Assembly (NCBI RefSeq): GCF_029633865.1
Contig: NC_079213.1
Coordinates: 85,127,803 to 85,191,802 of the forward strand
Source: Lampris incognitus
Lineage: Eukaryota > Chordata > Actinopteri > Lampriformes > Lampridae
Direction of reading: 5' to 3'
Length of the DNA: 64,000 nt
A model generated the notes under the pieces. That model was not told the origin of the DNA. It made no database searches and worked only from the letters and a program-made list of their open reading frames with translations. The position numbers were made by a program, and so were the translations under genes. Below are positions 52,501 through 63,795 of this stretch, piece by piece. How positions within the stretch are numbered: position 1 is the first letter of the stretch; every line of letters begins with the position of its first letter.

Positions 52501-55500
52501 TCTGTCTGTCTTATCTTGAACTTTGAGCAAATGTACAGACTCCTGAGACACCACTTTAAACAAGTGTCCACACCCAAAGGTGAAAGAACCGTGTCCATAA
52601 AGTCCTAACCGTGTATTTGCTCCATCCATGTACTTTACCAGTTAATTCTGATCAACGCCAGCTAGGAAGGGAAACTAGTTCTTGAAGTCTGCTGGTTAAG
52701 TAGGGGAGACCGGGGCATCTTGTCATACTTTTATACATCTTGGGATCAATACGTCATATTGCTGAAAATTGCATACCAGGGTGTCCGGGTAGCATAGCGG
52801 TCTATTCCGTTGCCTACCAGCACGGGGATCGCCGGACCAAATCCCCGTGTTACCTCCGGCTTGGTCGGGCGTCCCTACAGACACAAATGGCCGCGTCTGT
52901 GGGGAAGCCGGGTGTGGGTCCTGCACTAGCGCCTCCTCTGGTCGGTCGGGTGAATATCATGATCCTCCCACACGCTATACCCTCTTGGCAAAACTCCTCA
53001 CTGTCAGTTGAAAAGAAACTGACTCCTCCACATGTATCAGAGGAGGCATGTGGTAGTTTGCAGCCCTCCCCGGATCAGCAGAGGAGGTGGAGCCGAGATC
53101 AGGACAGCTCGGAAGAGTGGGGTAATTGGCCAGATACAATTGGGGAGGGGGGGAAAAATAGCATACCAAATGAAAAGAACAGTCTCAGGCATACATTGTA
53201 ATTTTATTTGTTTACAGAAAAAAATTGATTAATCATTGAACGTGAATAAATCCTGGAATGTGGCCGTTAAAAATCAGTCCCGACTACAGCAACTGGAAGA
53301 TCATTTCAAACAAAACATGTCAAGCATTTAAACAAATTTCAAACCTCACTGGTCAGACTCTGTCAGAACGGCAGTTCTGGCACACAAATTGCCTTGCCAG
53401 GTGTGCACTCTTCATGAGCCCACCATTTGCATTTCATGCACTGAACCCAAGTCTCTCAGATGGCAGTTGACAAACGGCTCCACACAAACAAGGCACAGGC
53501 TGTAACGCAGGGTATTTGGACTCAATTGTAGAAACCATTTGTAAAGTAACAAGTCTTTTACTGGACTTCAAAACGACAAAAGACCACTACCCAACAGGGC
53601 AGGCAATAACGCAAACTAGAATAAACATACAAAACTAAACGACGCAAAAACACTCACACACAGAAGGCAGCTGAGGGTTCAGGCGACACGGGCCTCCGCA
53701 GACCAACGTGAAGCCTTTCCAAGACTCGACCCGAAATGTTTACAAAGCCCCCAGTCAAATAGTCCCCAGCACAGGTGCACCTAATCACAGGCCAACCAGT
53801 ACGCAGGTGCCACTCATACTGGCTGATTGCAGGCCGATAGGGAAATGTCACCTGTTGGCTGCTGATCCTCTGGCCAGTGATCGTGTCACAGGCACTCATC
53901 TTCATCTGATGAAGAGACATCTGGAGCCTTTCTTTTTATACCTGCCTTCTTTTTCTTTGGTGTTTTAGATTTGGTTCCACTGTATTTCTTTTGGAATATA
54001 TTCTTTTTACCTCGTGCCTGCCTTTCAGACACGAGTGCCTCCTTCACAGGTGTGTCAGTAAGAATAACAGTTTTTCTTGTTTTCTTTTTTTCTTCTTCTT
54101 TTTTTTGGTTAGCATGCTAGTTTTATTGGACCAGCTTTTGGGTATGGCCAAATGTCCTCTGGAGTTGATTGTTAGGTGGAGCTGGCATTACTAGGCAAGG
54201 GAGAGGTAGTGCTAATGGGCAGGGTTGGGTTAGTGCTGGGGCCTGGCAAGATTGGGTTGGTGCTGGGGCCTGGAAGTGCTGGGTTGGTGCTGGGACCTTG
54301 AAGTGCTGGGTCCTGCAAGGGGCGATCTGAGACATTCTGTCCCCAAGAACATACCCTGTTGTCAGGTTGAATCCCTGTCTCCCAAAAGTTGGCCTGAATA
54401 TTCAGTGGGGTTGCAGCCAGAGGATATGCAATTGCGACAATCCCAGGGATGTCATAGATTGTGATTGTTTTCCCTGGGTTGTTCCTTATCCTAGAATCAG
54501 ACACTGAGTTTATATGCCTCTTCAGCAGCCCATAAACTGTTCTGTCCAAAGGTTGCAGCCTATGTGAGCAGTGGAGTGGGAAGGAGAGCATAATTATGCC
54601 ATTTTCTTTGGCAAAATTTAGTCCATCAATGGAAAGATGGGAGCTGTGTTTGTCCAGAAGGGGTAAGCATAGCTTTTCCTTTGAACACTTGGCATGTTCA
54701 ACATAATGATTAAGAAATCCACGAAGTGTATTTCCTTCATCCAGCGAGAGGGGTTTGCTCCTCCTTTGCTGCCAGGTGGTCCATTGTTGAGGAAGTGATC
54801 ACGGAAGTTAACCCGGGGGAATGTGAAGTAGGGGGGGAATATTGTTCCCTGTTGCTGAGACTGCACATGCTAGCATCACTAGAGTACCCCTTTCACCAGA
54901 TGTCAGTTACCCTACCTGTTTAAACCCGCACCTGGCCACCAGTCGGTCTGGTTTCTGTACAGTCGTCACACCAGTTTCATCCATATTACAGATGTCCCCT
55001 GGTCCCAGTGAATGTCGGCCTAACACCTTCTCCAGATTGTCAAAGAAAGCCTTGACCATTCTCCTTGTTAAAAGCACTTGTCCTGGCAAGGCTAGTTGTG
55101 TCTGGCTTTCTGAGAGTGTAGAGTGCTGCTTTAAGAAACGTGTAAACCACTCACTGCTGGCTTTTTCTTTTTCAGCCCAGGCTGGTAGAAACTACAGCTC
55201 CCGTGCCACTGCAAATTCATACACCAGCTTTCTCACCTCAATTGGTGACAAACCAAAATAGATGTCAGCTGATTTCATAAGGTACTGCTCAAGCTGCAGC
55301 TCCAAGTCTTGGCTAAAAACCTGCCGTGCAGATTTATACCCAACCACCGTAGTTGGGATGGCTGTCTGACTTTCTATGTCAGCTGCAGTGAATGTCTTAC
55401 AGTATCGAGCCAGCGTACGGTAATGTTATAATCCTTTGCTGTACTCCTGATTGATTTATTTGCCAACTTCACCTACCTCACTGCCCTTAGCATCACGTCA

Positions 55501-58500
55501 GGTGGTGTGCTGCCATTTTCTGTTTTTCTTTTATAATTCCTGATCATCTCTTCTCCCTTCCTTCTTTCCTGCCTTCCTTTCATTCTTTCTTTAAAAACAC
55601 ATTCACAAAATCAGAATTACATATGACAACAGTTGACAAGCAGACTTTGTGTCTATGTGTACTGGCAACCTGTTGCCCCAAACTGCCATGTTTGCTAATG
55701 TTTGCTATATCTGAAAGTTAGCTTAAAGCAGGACATTAGCAAAAGTATAACGAGACACTTTATTCTCTCCTCTACCAAGTAGAAATGTGTAATTGTGAAG
55801 ATTTTTAACAAGAAGAAGATTATTACAAAAAAATGTCAAATTCAATTTTTTTTACTTTAGAATGTGAAAAATGGTATATCAGTGCTCACCTCAGTTAACG
55901 GTGCACTTTGCTTTTCCCAAACAGGATATGACATCAGACCAAGTAGATGCACAAACTAGTATTCGACTTTTATCGAGCATCCTCTGATGGTGAAAATATT
56001 AACAATGTGACAACTTACCCATGTGACAGGAAGCCCCGGTCTCCCCTACATGGTTAAGGCAAATACACAGTTAGGGCATTTATATTTTCTGGGCCCGGTT
56101 CTTCCACCTCAAACATTGACTTTTTCAAGGACTCTTCTTCTTTTAACTTATGTGACTCAACTATTGTTCTTTGGGAGACTCACTTTGCAGCAAGCGCATT
56201 GTTGTGTGAAAAACAATGTGTTTTGTACCATAGCCACAAAGAATACTCGTCTCTGATTGGCTGGAGTGTGTGCATTAAAAACGCATCATACACATGTAGT
56301 TAGGTTCAAGTTTAATCGCTGTTCTAAATTCATACGCTGGCCACAAATTTGCTATGTAACCATAGCAACAAGATGATTCAGTAGCAAGCCAAGTCAAGTC
56401 CAAATTCAAGTTCAAGTTGCTTTATTTGTCAAATGCACAACAATACAGCATAGCAGACATTGCTGGCAATGAAATGCTTGGGCATCAGTTCAACCTTAAA
56501 AAAACTTAAGAGTATGACATGACTAAGTTTAAACTAAAAGATCTAAGAATTAGCAAAAAAATATAAAATTGTAAAATGAAATAAAGTTACAGAAGTTATA
56601 GTCCAGCCTGAAAAATTAAAACTAAAGCTAAATATAATTTAAAACGGACTAAAAGTAAGCTATAATTCACAAAGTATACAGGCCGGAAAAGAAGAAACTT
56701 AAATTTAAACTAAAGTCACACATTAAATCTAAAATTCACAGTAGTCAAGGAATGTAACAGTATATACAGAGGTATGTAATATTTTATATATACAGATGTA
56801 TGCTAAGATTTTCACTGGGAGTGACGAAGATGGACAAGATTAGGAATGATTATATTAGAGGGACTGCTCAAGTTGGATGGTTTGGAGACAAAGCAAGAGA
56901 GGCAAGATTGAGATAGCTTGGACATGTGTGGAGGAGAGATGCTGGGTATATTGGGAGAAGGATGCTGAATATGGAGCTGCCAGGGAAGAGGAGAAGAGGA
57001 GGGCCAAAGAGGAGGTTTATGGATGTGGTGAGGGAAGACATGCAGGTGGCTGGTGTGACAGAGTAAGATGCAGAAGACAGGAAGAGATGGAAACGAATGA
57101 TCCGTTGTGGCGACCCCTAACGGGAGCAGCTGAAAGTAGTAGTAGTAGATACAGAGGTATGTAGTTGTAATAAACATTCAACATTCAAAGTAAACTTGGT
57201 GGCTAACTTTCAAATTTTCAAGTTTATTGTCATATATGAAAGCAAGTTTACACTTATTCATATAGTGATATGCCGGTTTTGTTTTACTTCATAACCTTTC
57301 AATTCTGAGCCCAAAAAAACAAGTGACTTGATTAATTTCAATTCTTTATTGAGTGACTGCAGACCCCTCGTGTCGGGCGGTTCTTTGCCTCCACATCATG
57401 TGTTAAAATCCTGTAATGTACACCTTGTTGTGGATTATCCCTTACCTAATTGAAGAGGCTTGGGACTCCAGAGGGAAGCCTCCAGGCTTCACTGGTCTTC
57501 ACAACTTCACATGCTAACATTCTCACATTCAGGACTGAAATGAAAATAAGAATATTAACTCATTTATATTCAAGTATTGTCAAATTTAATGTACTGGTTG
57601 AAATGCAAGTGAATTGAGGAAGAGGGGCGTATAGCTGGTTGCTGAATGACAACCACTGTAATTTACCCTATGGGATTATTCTAGTTTAACAGCGATGTAA
57701 CCAAATTATTTTATGGCCGTCCCTGTCTGTCATTTTCATTTCAGCCACTGGACTCAACATGTGGGTGTCTCTGTTCTCTACAGGGATCATATGCACTGTG
57801 TACACTACACTGGTAAGAAAGGCATCTCTCCACCTCATCAAATAAGCCACGTCCTGCTCTTCCTCTGCATTATCTTTGGTTGAGTTTCCTTTTAAGAGTT
57901 TCCTTCAATGCTTGTGTCACACCACTCCTGAAAAGTAATCCATTAGATGTTGAAGTATCTTGCGTCACACGGGTGTAGTGAGGTTAAGTGAGTGGTGCGT
58001 TAAAGAAGTGGTGAGTTTTCTAGAGGTGTCTTGGCGTCATTCATTAAAACAACAGATGTGAGAGGGGCCCATTTTTTTCATAGCAAGTATATATAAGTAT
58101 ACTCAGGTTTACGCATCTCCCTCTCTTGTGTGTTTCTCTCTGTCTATCAATTTGTCTTTGTCTCTGGTCTTCTGTCTGTCTGTTGTTTTTCTGTCTGTCA
58201 TCTTTCTGTCTGTCTGTTGGTTGTCTTCCTCAGGGTGGCATGAAAGCAGTGATCTGGACAGATGTATTCCAGATAGTTGTCATGTTGTCTGGCTTCCTGG
58301 CCATTTTCATTCATGGAACAGTCCTAGTTGGTGGCCCCGCGCTCGTATTGGAGATTGCCCACAATGGATCACGCATTAATTTTAATGAGTAACGACATGC
58401 AAATTTTTGCTTTTAATCTACGATTCATAAAAAAAATTAATCTCAGGGAACAATACCACTATTTTCCCAGTAACTATAATTCAGATTTTTTTCATCACTT

Positions 58501-61500
58501 TCTGTTAAAAATGATATTAGTTACTTTTACATAGGTTAATCCAGATTAAGAAACAAGGTCTTTTGTAAGGAACCATTTGGTTTGTCAATAATCCCCACCA
58601 GTTTTGACTTCGATCCACGAAGACGCTATACATTCTGGAGTCTGTCAGTTGGGGGAACACTGGTATGGCTGTCCATGTACGGGGTGAACCAAGCCCAGGT
58701 CCAACGGTACATCTCCTGTAGATCAGAGGGACAGGCCCAGTGGTGAGCTCAGATCTCCATCATCATCCATCATTATCACCATCAGCCTAGTGATGGCTGG
58801 ACTAGTACAGCAGCAACAAACAGATATAGGCTACTAAGACAAAGGAAATTAAGGTAATAAGAAAACAGTATCTGTTTATCTACTTATCTGGCTCGCTTGT
58901 CTCCATCTATTGATGTCTGTACAGCATGGTAGCATGAAACACTTCTTGATGTTAATATGACCAGCAGCAATCAGACATACCAGAGCTGTCATTGTAACTG
59001 AAAAACATAAGGGTGCACCAACTTTAAATATATTTATGTGAATTATCTTGTAGCTGTCCATTAGCAGATTCTACCAATGTAGTAGAGCACATTTCAAGAG
59101 ATCTGCAAGGATGCTTGTTGCTAGTCACACGCAAAATGAAATATTAGAGAACGAATAATTAGGAAATGGGGAATAAATAGAATATGAGACTGTGATAATG
59201 AATCGAAATGAGAAGATGAATATGAAAAGAAAAATATTAATATGGATATAAATATTGAATAAATCTAATTCCTTCAGTGTGTATTGTCAAGCCCTCAATT
59301 CACAACCAAAATATTGGATATTAGATGTACAATACTTAATTTATTTAAGGTTACTCGTTTCTGTGTCACAGCGAAGTCGAAGGTGCTGGTGCTAGTTCAC
59401 AGCGCAAGTCGATCTCAGGTGTGGCCAATACTTTTTTGCTCATTTTGGGACATGTTGCGCTGGCGGTAATTGGGTGCAATGGGGGCTCTGTTGTAAAATT
59501 GTTGGATAAGAAGGAATAAATTATCAGTAGGCGTGGTGGGGGCTGTCTTTAATTACAGCCAATCAAATCAGCTCCTCTCATTTCCTTTAAAAGCAGCGCT
59601 TGCTCTGTCATGGTGAACTGCAAATTGTGTAATGGACAGCGGAAGTCCAGACCAGCTAAGGCAGAAAAGTTTCTCCCAGAAGGAAACTGATGTCCTTGTT
59701 TGGGAGGTGCAGGGTTGCCAAGTGCGCCTACAACAGACATTAACACCAATTCCAATGAGATATGAGACAACACGCAAACATTACTATTTCACAGGCTACC
59801 GTTTAGTGTGTCTTCGTTCGTACCAGCATCTTTCTCTCTTTCCTGTGCATTCTATGAACACACCATCTCATCTCATCTCATCATCAACTGCTTCTCAGGG
59901 TCGGGTCACGGTGGCAGCAAGCTACGCAGGGCACTCCAGACATCCCTCTCCCCAGCAATGCCCTCCAGCTCGTCCTGGGGCATCCCAAAGCATTCCAAGG
60001 ACAGATTGGACATGTAATCCCTCCAGCGAGTTCTGGGTCTACCCCAGGGCTCCTCCCAGTTGGACGTGCACAGAAAACCTCCAAAGGAAGGCGCCCAGGA
60101 AGGATCCTAATCAGATGCCCGAACCACCTCAACTGGCTCCTTTCGACGCATAGGAGCAGTGGCTCTACTCCAAGCTCCCTCCAGATGTCCGAGCTCCTCA
60201 TCCTATCTCTAAGGCTGAGCTCAGACCCCCTACAGAGGAAACTTATTTCCGCTGCTTGTATTCGCGATCTCACCCTTTCGGTCATGACCATAGGTAAGGG
60301 TTGGGACAAAGATTGACTGGTAAATTGATAGCTTTGCCTTCTGGCTCAGCTCCCTTTTCACCACAACGGTCCAGTACAATGTCCACATTACTGCTGATGT
60401 TGCACCAATCCGCCTGTCAATCTCCCAATCCATCCTACTCTCCCAAAACAGACACACTCCTCACCTTGGCTGCACCTTGAGATCCAGTCCATGAATATCA
60501 TAAACAGGATCAGAGACAACGGACAACCATGGCAGAGTCCGACACCCACCAAAAATGTGTTTGACTTTGTGCCAAGAATACGGACACAGCTCTCACTTTG
60601 GTTATACAAGGACTGGATGGCTTGTAGCAACTGCCCCGGAACCCCATACTCTCGCAGTACCCCCAACAGAGTGCCCCGGGTACACGGTCATAAGCCAAAT
60701 CCAAGTCCACAAACCACATGTAGACTGGCTGGTCAAACTCCTATGCTTCCCTGAGCACTTCCACAAGGGTAAAAAGTTGGTCTGTTGTTCCACGGCCAGG
60801 ACAGAATCCGCATTGTTCCCCCTGGATCTGGGATTCGACAGTCGGTCAGAGCCTCCTTTCCAGCACTCTAGAGCAGTGTTTCTCAACCGGGGGTCCGCGG
60901 ACCCCCTAGTGGTCCGTGGTGTAATTGCAAGGGGTCCTTGAAAATAAAATATCTTTAAAAAAAAGATCCTATGACATTTATAGAAATAGGATTATTTTAC
61001 TCAAATGTGACTGAGACCTTTATCTACCTAAACTATAAAGGGTAACAGGACTTTTTGCTCTAATTACATCTGTTTCACAAGTGTAATTTATTGTATTTTA
61101 ATAAGAGATCTCGCTCCTGTTTGCATTGTTAAAAGTTACTGCATAAAAATTCTGTTGTTACATATATCTAAAGTTACTGAATACATATTCTGTTTTGTTA
61201 CATATATCTGAAAGTTACTGCGTAAGAATTCTGTTTTGTTAACTATATCTAAGTTACAACTGAAAGCTCTTACTTTTGCCCCAAAGAGTGAATAAATGCT
61301 ATAATGCAATTTAAAATGCAGTTTCTACTGTTTCTATCAAATTGCAACCCCCCTCCCGCAAGATCAGGTGGAGGGGTCCTCAGGGTAGATCAAAAATACG
61401 CAGGGGGTCCAGGACCCCAAAAAGGCTGAGAACCACTGCTCTAGAGTAGACCTTCCCAGGGAGGCGTGCTCCAATTATTGGAGCACGCCCTCCAGTCCCC

Positions 61501-63471
61501 TTTTTTAAAATATGGAACCACCAACCCAGTCTGCCACTCCACAAGTACCGACCCCAACCTCCACGTGACTCTGTAGAGGCATGTCAACCAAGACAGCCCA
61601 ACAATGTCCAGAGTCTTCAGCATCTCAGGGCAAATCTCATCCACACCCAGGGCCCTGCCACCAAGGAGCTTCTTTACTACCTCAGAAACCTCTGCCAGGG
61701 ATATGGGTGGGGCTTCCCCCGAGTCTTCAGATGCTACCCCTCCACTGAGGACGTGTTAGCCAGGTTCAGGAGCTCCTCAAAGTGTTCTTTCCACCGTCCA
61801 ACATCCCCAGTCCAGGTCAGCAGTTCCCCTCCCCAGCTGAACACAGCCTGAGTCAAGCCCTGCTTCCCCTTCCTGAATTCCTAGTTGGTTTGCCAGAACT
61901 TCTTTGAGGCCAACCAAAAGTCCCCCTCCATAGCCTCGCCAAACTCCTCCCACCCCCAAATTTTTGCTTCTGCGACTGCTGAAGCTGCAGCCCTTCTTGC
62001 CTCCCAGTACGATTCTGCTGGACAGACGATCAAAATCAGAATCATAGTTATTGGCCATGTTAGGTTTGCACAAACATGGAATTTGACTTGGTGTACTTAA
62101 CATAGAATAACAATACTACAACACAAAAATCTTCAGATACATATATACACAAGGATTGACTTATACAGGCAAAATAAGAGGTGATAAAGTGCAATTGTGC
62201 AGAGAATATATCAGATGCTGAAATAGATGTTAGCAGGTTACTTACATACATGCCTGAGGTAGATGGATATGCCAGAGCGTCCCAGTATATGTACAGTACA
62301 GTACAGTATATACAAAATGGTTGGATTTATTTGAAAATGTTAACTGTGCATTTGAGTGAAAGCCCGTGGAAAGCCCTGTTTTTATAACTGCTTGTTTTGG
62401 GGTACAGTGCTCTGTAGCACTCACCAGAGGGGAGGAGTTGGAACAGGTTGTGAACAGGGTGTGATGGTTCTACATTAATGTTGCCTGCCTGTTTCCTGAG
62501 TCTGGAGGTGTATAAGTCCTGAATGGAGGGCAGGTTGGCACCAATAATTTTCTCTGCAGACCGAACTGTCCATTGTAGTCTGTCTCTGTCCTGTTTGGTG
62601 GCCGAACCAAAGCAGACAGTGATGGCTGTGCAGAGGACAGACTGGAATATTGCAGTGTAGAACTGAATCAACAAATCCTGAGGCAGGTTGAATTTCTTGA
62701 GCTGGCGGAGAAAGTACGTCCTCTACTGGGCCTTAACAGTGGAATATTTCAACATAGTAAGATGTAGGAGGCAGAGAGAAATAGTCCTGTTGCAGGTGAT
62801 TTTCTTGGACTACAAAGAAGGTGTAGCTGCCATTGTCACTCGTGTGCCATCAGCGCAACAGTAAATAGTCTGCACCCTTGTTAAAATGAGATTCCCAGCC
62901 CAAAGCCAACACAGGTAGTCTAATGTATTAGAAACTTCATCAAAATATATTGTAACGCTGTTTTACAGTAATATTGATTGTCTGTCCAACAGAAGCACAG
63001 CCACTTTGGTGTCACATTTCCTTTTTCCTGATGGAGTATTTTCCAACACGTGTGTTTTTTCCACTGCACCAGTTAGTGTGTCCCAGCCAAAAAATGTTAA
63101 CAGCAGTAAAGAGTATCTCCAACCATGGTAAAGATACCAGTCAGACCCTATGATCCCGATGGATAAAATAACTATTTATTACAGGAGAAAAGTTGGCAAG
63201 TTAGGGGTGGAGTTAGCCAATGAATGCAATGCCTTTGGAGCAGTAGGGGATGCTCTTCCAAAAAAGAGGAAGTATATAGTAGTCGCATGAATGGCCAACA
63301 ATATAACATTACTTACTGTTTGCTGTTACTTGTGCCTGCAGGGCCTTGTTTGTAAACCAAGTGGGCCTATGCTTTGTTGTGAGCAGCGCAGCCACCTGTG
63401 GCATCGTCATGTTTGCTTACTACATCAACTGTGACCCCCTGATGTCTGGCAAGATCTCTGCCCCTGATCAG
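49137..63471 (+). CDS. slc5a5: Sodium/iodide symporter (NIS), 5' seven coding exons; 3' end beyond window
   Basis: Plus-membrane Na+-coupled iodide transporter of the SLC5 family, LeuT fold. In vertebrates it supplies iodide to thyroid follicles. Exons: 49137-49502, 49921-49986, 52283-52334, 57745-57812, 58234-58388, 58602-58742, 63342-63471, all GT-AG and phase-compatible, giving about 286 codons. '[20 protein letters not shown]', '[16 protein letters not shown]', '[20 protein letters not shown]' and '[20 protein letters not shown]' match SLC5A5 better than SLC5A6, 8 or 12. Start: only ATG with A at -3 and G at +4 ahead of the first membrane segment. Residues F70, S72, Q75, C94, G96 and Q97 (human number plus three) at the ion sites are kept. 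The missing half is to the right. Confidence 0.92.
49921..49986 (+). CDS. slc5a5: slc5a5 coding exon 2
   Basis: 22 codons ([20 protein letters not shown]..), acceptor CTTCACAG, donor GTAAGG, phase 0 at both ends. It carries the conserved YLxxRF start of the next helix. Confidence 0.9.
50308..50430 (+). mobile_element. Hairpin-bearing retroposed fragment in slc5a5 intron
   Basis: A 123-bp insert flanked by the 12-bp direct repeat GATCCAGGGATG (50296-50307, 50431-50442). It begins with a perfect 40-bp inverted repeat (50308-50347, 50356-50395) around an 8-base loop and ends GTGCGTCAAGACA. The arm contains AACGTTGTATCCAGATGAAC, familiar from the ends of fish Penelope-like elements, though I cannot confirm this. 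Confidence 0.65.
50489..50863 (-). mobile_element. tRNA-derived SINE with (ATGG)n tail
   Basis: On the minus strand GGCGGTATGGTGGTGCAGTG (tRNA-like head), GGTTCGAGCCCC (B box), 'GTTTGTATGTTCTCCCCGTG' and a tail of ATGG units (plus-strand CCATCCATCC at 50490-50503). Near full length. Same family as the fragment at 12029-12123. Confidence 0.85.
50870..52282. other. slc5a5 intron, remaining sequence
   Basis: A/T-rich intron without recognised element or gene. T-runs near 51599-51608 and 52066-52072. Confidence 0.5.
52283..52334 (+). CDS. slc5a5: slc5a5 coding exon 3
   Basis: 52 bp coding [17 protein letters not shown], acceptor TTCTCAG, donor GTAGGA, ends phase 1. Confidence 0.9.
52779..53160 (+). 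mobile_element. tRNA-derived SINE in the pogo-like element
   Basis: GGGTGTCCGGGTAGCATAGC (tRNA-like head), 'CACTAGCGCCTCCTCTGGTC' body and GGTAATTGGCCAGATACAAT tail, flanked by GCATACCA (52771-52778, 53161-53168). Same family as 47367-47767. Confidence 0.9.
53340..55425 (-). pseudogene. pogo-like transposase with PHD-like C-terminus
   Basis: In order on the minus strand: '[19 protein letters not shown]' and '[20 protein letters not shown]' (HTH/CENP-B-like region, ~55060-55260); '[17 protein letters not shown]' (first catalytic Asp, ~54960); '[17 protein letters not shown]' (second Asp, ~54620); '[20 protein letters not shown]' (third Asp, ~54540). Then Pro/Asn repeats ([18 protein letters not shown]), a Lys-rich stretch, SSSDEDE and, beyond the solo LTR, CLVC...[12 protein letters not shown], a PHD-like zinc finger. 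Frameshifts at about 54600, 54870 and 55090. Confidence 0.8.
53501..53890 (-). mobile_element. Solo LTR in the pogo-like transposase
   Basis: On the minus strand TGTGACACGATC...CTGCGTTACA, about 390 bp, with no internal region. AGGC occurs at both edges (53497-53500, 53890-53893), sharing a base with the LTR end. It divides the SSSDEDEC and CLVC codons of the transposase. Most likely left by recombination between two LTRs. Confidence 0.7.
56049..56399. other. slc5a5 intron 3, unique-looking stretch
   Basis: No recognised element or gene. Confidence 0.4.
56400..56763 (-). mobile_element. LINE 3' end fragment
   Basis: On the minus strand the right-hand body leads into 'TTGCCAGCAATGTCTGCTAT', GTTGTGCATTTGACAAATAAAG and a tail of CAACTTGAACTTG units (plus 56400-56420), typical of Rex1/L2-like LINE 3' ends. 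5' truncated. Confidence 0.6.
56779..57148 (+). mobile_element. 5'-truncated LINE (RTE-like) 3' end
   Basis: Codes '[20 protein letters not shown]', '[20 protein letters not shown]' and '[13 protein letters not shown]' in pieces, the conserved ORF2 tail of many animal LINEs, then an AGT-repeat tail. Flanked by the 15-bp repeat ATACAGAGGTATGTA (56764-56778, 57149-57163). Confidence 0.8.
57164..57744. other. slc5a5 intron 3, end
   Basis: Unique-looking A/T-rich sequence. No element recognised. Confidence 0.4.
57745..57812 (+). CDS. slc5a5: slc5a5 coding exon 4
   Basis: 68 bp coding [20 protein letters not shown]..., acceptor CATTTCAG, donor GTAAGA, phase 1 in, phase 0 out. Confidence 0.9.
58234..58388 (+). 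CDS. slc5a5: slc5a5 coding exon 5
   Basis: 155 bp from [12 protein letters not shown] to SRINFN plus two bases, acceptor TTCCTCAG, donor GTAACG. It includes [18 protein letters not shown], close to the SLC5A5-specific VGGP..VL..A.N.SRIN pattern. Confidence 0.9.
58602..58742 (+). CDS. slc5a5: slc5a5 coding exon 6
   Basis: 141 bp coding [20 protein letters not shown] and [20 protein letters not shown], acceptor CCCACCAG, donor GTGAGC, phase 2 in and out. Confidence 0.9.
58743..59863. other. slc5a5 intron 6, first part
   Basis: No recognised gene or element. 58755-58790 has a short ATC/CAT-rich stretch. Confidence 0.4.
59864..62035 (-). mobile_element. Rex3 LINE (RTE clade) fragment, interrupted by a hAT MITE
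   Basis: Minus-strand codons, 5' to 3': '[14 protein letters not shown]' (~61905-61950), '[20 protein letters not shown]' (~61600-61655), '[13 protein letters not shown]' (~61490), then after the MITE '[20 protein letters not shown]' (60600-60660) and '[20 protein letters not shown]' (60055-60140). The tail is repeats of GATGA/GATGAGATG (plus 59866-59886). Rex3-type by sequence. Many stops and shifts. Confidence 0.8.
60874..61438. mobile_element. Non-autonomous hAT element (MITE)
   Basis: Ends CAGTGTTTCTCAACC and GGCTGAGAACCACTG (inverted repeats with hAT form), an 8-bp target duplication CTCTAGAG (60866-60873, 61439-61446), and 565 bp of A/T-rich interior with no transposase. Confidence 0.9.
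62045..62790 (-). mobile_element. LINE (Rex1/L2-like) 3' part
   Basis: Minus frame 62327-62674 codes '[20 protein letters not shown]', '[20 protein letters not shown]' and '[20 protein letters not shown]', the end of an ORF2. An A/T-rich 3' UTR follows to about 62050. 5' truncated near 62790. Confidence 0.75.
62791..63341. other. slc5a5 intron 6, end
   Basis: No recognised element or gene. Confidence 0.4.
63342..63471 (+). CDS. slc5a5: slc5a5 coding exon 7
   Basis: 130 bp coding [20 protein letters not shown] and [17 protein letters not shown], acceptor TGCCTGCAG, donor GTAAAG, phase 0 out. The conserved ISAPDQ ends the exon. The following exon is outside the window. Confidence 0.9.
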
Positions 63472-63763
63472 GTAAAGAAAGTATGAGCAAGGCAAGTAGT
63501 GCTTTCTCAGTGGGTAGTGGCAAACATTGTGGCTGAACTTCCACGATCTGCAATCATTGTATATTATGTAGTATAACATTACAGCACATATTCAGATGTA
63601 AGAAATTGTTAACACTTAACACTACACTACGCAGAGTTCACCTAAACCGGTCCCAACTGACTCTTTACCATACAACTGAATAAATGTGAATGAAACCATG
63701 TTTCTGTGCTGTTGTCGAATGACAGTCACTGAGGTCTTACATTATATTATAACTTACTGTACT

Positions 63764-63795
63764 CCCATATATATATTTATATATATATATATATA
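63764..63795. repeat. (TA)n microsatellite
   Basis: ATATATATATTTATATATAT... directly before a Tc1-family end. The last TA (63794-63795) serves as its target. Confidence 0.85.

Larger units (their letters stand above)
52703..56046 (-). mobile_element. pogo-like DNA transposon in slc5a5 intron 3
   Basis: Terminal inverted repeats GGGGAGACCGGGGC (left 52703, right end 56046), flanked by TA (52701-52702, 56047-56048). On the minus strand it carries a DDE-type transposase gene (53340-55425) interrupted by a solo LTR (53501-53890). A SINE (52779-53160) sits near its left end. Non-functional through stops and frameshifts. Confidence 0.85.

Noticed and set aside
56823..57164. Host gene on the plus strand (Arg/Glu-rich ORF)
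   Set aside because: It is a shifted reading of a LINE ORF2 tail flanked by a 15-bp target repeat.
58126..58234. Cys/Leu-rich N-terminal extension of slc5a5 exon 5
   Set aside because: This is a CTGTCTGT-rich pyrimidine stretch before the acceptor, i.e. intron.
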